DNA of 33,805 bases, taken from the NCBI GenBank assembly GCA_016839635.1, contig JAEOTV010000092.1, positions 1 to 33,805 of the forward strand, read 5' to 3'. Below, one piece after another: positions 31,570 through 33,805 of this stretch. The stretch is from Promethearchaeota archaeon. Lineage in GTDB: Archaea; Asgardarchaeota; Lokiarchaeia; Sigynarchaeales; SOKP01. The notes beneath the pieces are model-generated. The model saw only the letters and a program-made list of their open reading frames with translations, did no database searches and had not been told where the DNA came from. The position numbers and the translations under genes were made by a program. Position 1 is the stretch's first letter. Each line of letters starts with the position of its first letter.

Positions 31570-33805
31570 TTATTTTTTGTTAAAATTAAATGTAACTGCA
31601 TCAAGTGTTTCTTGATTTAAGCTATAATCACAGTGTGGACACTTTATATTTAGATTTTTCTTTAATTTTGAGGTAACATTATCCTTTAAAACAGCAGAGC
31701 ATTTTCTATTTGGACAAATATTTAATTTTCCAAAAATTACTTCCTGTTCTTCTGGAATATCTTTAAAAATAATTTCAAGGTTATCTATATTTATCTTATC
31801 AGTAATAGTATCTTTATTTTTTTCAAGATAATTTTTTAAATATTCAGATTTTGTTCCAATTTTTAATGATATTTTCTCCTCTATTTTAAATCCATTTTTT
31901 TTACGAATAAATTGAATATTTCTTATTAAATCATTAATTACTCGTTCAGCTAATAACTCTTCATCGACTGATTTGTCTAAATAAACATTACAGAATTTAG
32001 TCTCTGCTTTAATCAAGTTATCTGATGGTTTGACAGATTTTACGATTTCTAATTCTTTTACATTTCCAACTTTCTTAATTATCTCAGGAAATTCTATTTT
32101 TGGCATTCCTTCTTTAGTCTCAATAATAATCTTTTTATTTGGCCATCTTAATCTTATTCTGTTTTCATCTTTTATAGCTCTAATAATTTCAATTAATTCA
32201 CGTGTAAAATGCATCTGCTCTTCTAAATCTAATTGAATCATTTTCTCATCATAATCAGACCAATCCTGCAGATGAATACTTTCTGTTTCTTCTGAACCAA
32301 TTGATTTTAAGTGAGATTTAAACATTTTAAGGAAAATTTCTTCACTCATCATCGGATTAATTGGTGCCAATAGCAATAAGACTTTATATAAAACACGATA
32401 TAGAACAGCCATAATTAGAAGCTTATTAGGATCTTCAGAGTAAATATCAAGTTTCTCTCTATTAAGCATTATATACCACCTACTAATATCATTTACTATT
32501 AAATCTCTAAGTTCTCCTGTAATCCATGGAAGTTGATAATCATCTGATAATCCTGTTACTTTTTTGATTGTAGAATTTAATCTTGAAATTATCCATTTAT
32601 CTAATTTACTGATCTTTTTTACGTCATATTTAATCTTTGAAGGATTGAATTCAGCTAGATTAAATTTTTCGTTAGCATACACATAAACATTCCATATTGT
32701 ATTAAGAATCTTATATGTATCAGTGTATTCTTTAAGATTGAAATTGAAATCTCGACCAGGTTGAGTAACGCCTATACAATAAAATCTGAATGTTTCAGCT
32801 CCTTTAATGTTGGAAAAAGATCGGTTTTTCTTTAATTCTGGAACGGTGCCATCTATAAGATCTTCAGGTTTTATAGATGTTCCTTTTGATTTACTCATCT
32901 TGGCTTTTTCCATTAATACCCATCCATGCATATAACATGCATTATAATTCTTTCGACCTGATGATACCATTGCACTATTTAATAAACTATTAAACCACCC
33001 TCTGATTTGATCTTTTCCCTCTATAATGAAATCTGCTGGAACCCATGTATCATAATGGCTTTTACCATCATAAATTTCTTGAGCCGCCCACATTACTGAA
33101 CCAGAATCTAACCATACATCTAAAATGTCAGGAATTCTTTTCTTTGTACCAGTTTTACAGATTTTACATTTCCATGTAATTTTATCTATCCAAGGTCTAT
33201 GTAAATCTTCAGGACATTCCCCTGCAATTTCTTTTAATTCATTTGCAGAACCTATTACTGTAATATTACCACACTTTTCATTATCACAAATCCATACATT
33301 TAATGGAATGCCCCAAAAACGTTGTCTTGAAATACACCAGTCTCTTAATGACGTCAACCAACTTTTAAACCATCTACTGCCTGCCCAATCAGGTATCCAA
33401 TATATTTCATCGTTCTTTTTTAGCAATTCAGGAACTAAGCTTTCTGTTTTAAAAAACCATTGATTTGTAGCCCTGTAAACTAGTTTTGAATCACATCTCC
33501 AACAATGTGCATACTCATGTTCAATTTCAGTAGTTAATATGAGTGTTCCCTTTTTCTTTAATAAATCTAGAATCTCCTTATTGGCATCAAAGACGTACAT
33601 GCCTTCGAATTTACCTGCTTCTTTTTTATAAATACCCCTAATATTCACAGGATTGAAAATTGGTATATTATTTGCTACACCAACTTCAAAATCTTCAGGT
33701 CCATGTCCCGGAGCAGTATGTACTAATCCAACACCCTCTGATGCGGATACATATTCTTCAGAAAGGATTATTGAATGGATTTTTTCACTTTTTTTTGCAA
33801 ATTCC
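31570..33805 (-). CDS. ileS: Isoleucyl-tRNA synthetase, 5' end beyond the window
   Basis: The frame is open to the right edge. The last 744 codons are present, so about 300 N-terminal residues including HIGH are missing. Seen in order are the editing-domain signature VGLVHTAPGHGPEDF (33765-33690 region), DWCISRQRFWGIPL (about 33343-33302), the KMSKS ATP loop at 32901-32887, an anticodon-binding helical domain, and a C-terminal zinc ribbon with two Cys pairs (CPNRKC and CPHC). It charges tRNA-Ile. A GTG at 33648 is internal and not the start, because the editing motif lies upstream of it in the same frame. It marks the housekeeping boundary of the glycan region. Confidence 0.96.
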   Translation of the reverse strand, partial: EFAKKSEKIHSIILSEEYVSASEGVGLVHTAPGHGPEDFEVGVANNIPIFNPVNIRGIYKKEAGKFEGMYVFDANKEILDLLKKKGTLILTTEIEHEYAHCWRCDSKLVYRATNQWFFKTESLVPELLKKNDEIYWIPDWAGSRWFKSWLTSLRDWCISRQRFWGIPLNVWICDNEKCGNITVIGSANELKEIAGECPEDLHRPWIDKITWKCKICKTGTKKRIPDILDVWLDSGSVMWAAQEIYDGKSHYDTWVPADFIIEGKDQIRGWFNSLLNSAMVSSGRKNYNACYMHGWVLMEKAKMSKSKGTSIKPEDLIDGTVPELKKNRSFSNIKGAETFRFYCIGVTQPGRDFNFNLKEYTDTYKILNTIWNVYVYANEKFNLAEFNPSKIKYDVKKISKLDKWIISRLNSTIKKVTGLSDDYQLPWITGELRDLIVNDISRWYIMLNREKLDIYSEDPNKLLIMAVLYRVLYKVLLLLAPINPMMSEEIFLKMFKSHLKSIGSEETESIHLQDWSDYDEKMIQLDLEEQMHFTRELIEIIRAIKDENRIRLRWPNKKIIIETKEGMPKIEFPEIIKKVGNVKELEIVKSVKPSDNLIKAETKFCNVYLDKSVDEELLAERVINDLIRNIQFIRKKNGFKIEEKISLKIGTKSEYLKNYLEKNKDTITDKINIDNLEIIFKDIPEEQEVIFGKLNICPNRKCSAVLKDNVTSKLKKNLNIKCPHCDYSLNQETLDAVTFNFNKK

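Noticed and set aside
33125..33463. 112-codon plus-strand open frame opposite ileS
   Set aside because: It is the antisense shadow of a strongly conserved synthetase region and shows no motif of its own.
33646..33648. GTG as start of isoleucyl-tRNA synthetase
   Set aside because: The same frame continues upstream to the edge with the editing-domain motif GLVHTAPGHG, so the codon is an internal valine.
1..33805. tRNA or rRNA genes, CRISPR arrays, insertion sequences
   Set aside because: No GC-rich cloverleaf-like block, regularly spaced repeats, transposase motifs or terminal repeats were seen in any gap; the only gene debris is the dehydratase fragment and the decayed run at 9439-9617.

Overview
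This is a strongly AT-rich window (about three quarters A+T by eye). It most likely comes from a low-GC archaeon. Pointers to archaea are a ribbon-helix-helix regulator heading a sat/phosphodiesterase/cysC operon, transketolase split into two subunits, small alkaline-phosphatase-superfamily proteins that start LIILDACRYD, candidate TATA boxes 20-40 bases before starts, and T-tract terminators. An Asgard-type archaeon would fit, but the window does not prove it. Nearly every gene serves synthesis, activation, modification or export of surface glycans. The exception is isoleucyl-tRNA synthetase at the right edge, where ordinary chromosome begins.

Layout. (1) 97-12912, glycan assembly: a CDP-glycerol-type glycerophosphotransferase, a GDP-mannose 4,6-dehydratase-like enzyme, a methyltransferase, three GT4 and one GT2 glycosyltransferases, a kinase-like/methyltransferase fusion and a Wzx-like flippase. 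Two decayed stretches lie here, one being a fragment of a second dehydratase gene. (2) 13132-20114, sulfation and phospho-chemistry: two alkaline-phosphatase-superfamily proteins, a sulfotransferase, then an operon RHH regulator - ATP sulfurylase - type I phosphodiesterase - APS kinase that would supply PAPS. A perfect 26-base palindrome lies just before the RHH gene. (3) 20319-29090, heptose: a seven-gene minus-strand operon (gmhA, rpe, gmhB, transaldolase, degenerate HldE-type PfkB protein, transketolase N and C subunits) plus a separate HddA-type GHMP kinase. Two related proteins of unknown function bracket the operon, one of them fused to a methyltransferase. (4) 29316-31529: two sugar-nucleotide epimerase/reductase genes. 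(5) 31570 to the edge: ileS.

How it fits together (inference). Transketolase, transaldolase and Rpe can make sedoheptulose 7-phosphate without an oxidative pentose phosphate pathway. GmhA, HddA and GmhB would turn it into D-glycero-D-manno-heptose 1-phosphate. A nucleotidyltransferase such as HddC is not in the window. The GDP-mannose dehydratase-like and RMD-like enzymes could then form a 6-deoxy sugar nucleotide from mannose or heptose. The glycosyltransferases and flippase would assemble and export the glycan, and the sulfotransferase, methyltransferases, kinase-like fusion and glycerophosphotransferase could decorate or cap it. The best candidates for something undescribed are the self-contained heptose module with its apparent pseudokinase, the bracketing protein family, the kinase/methyltransferase fusion, and the palindromic operator of the PAPS operon.
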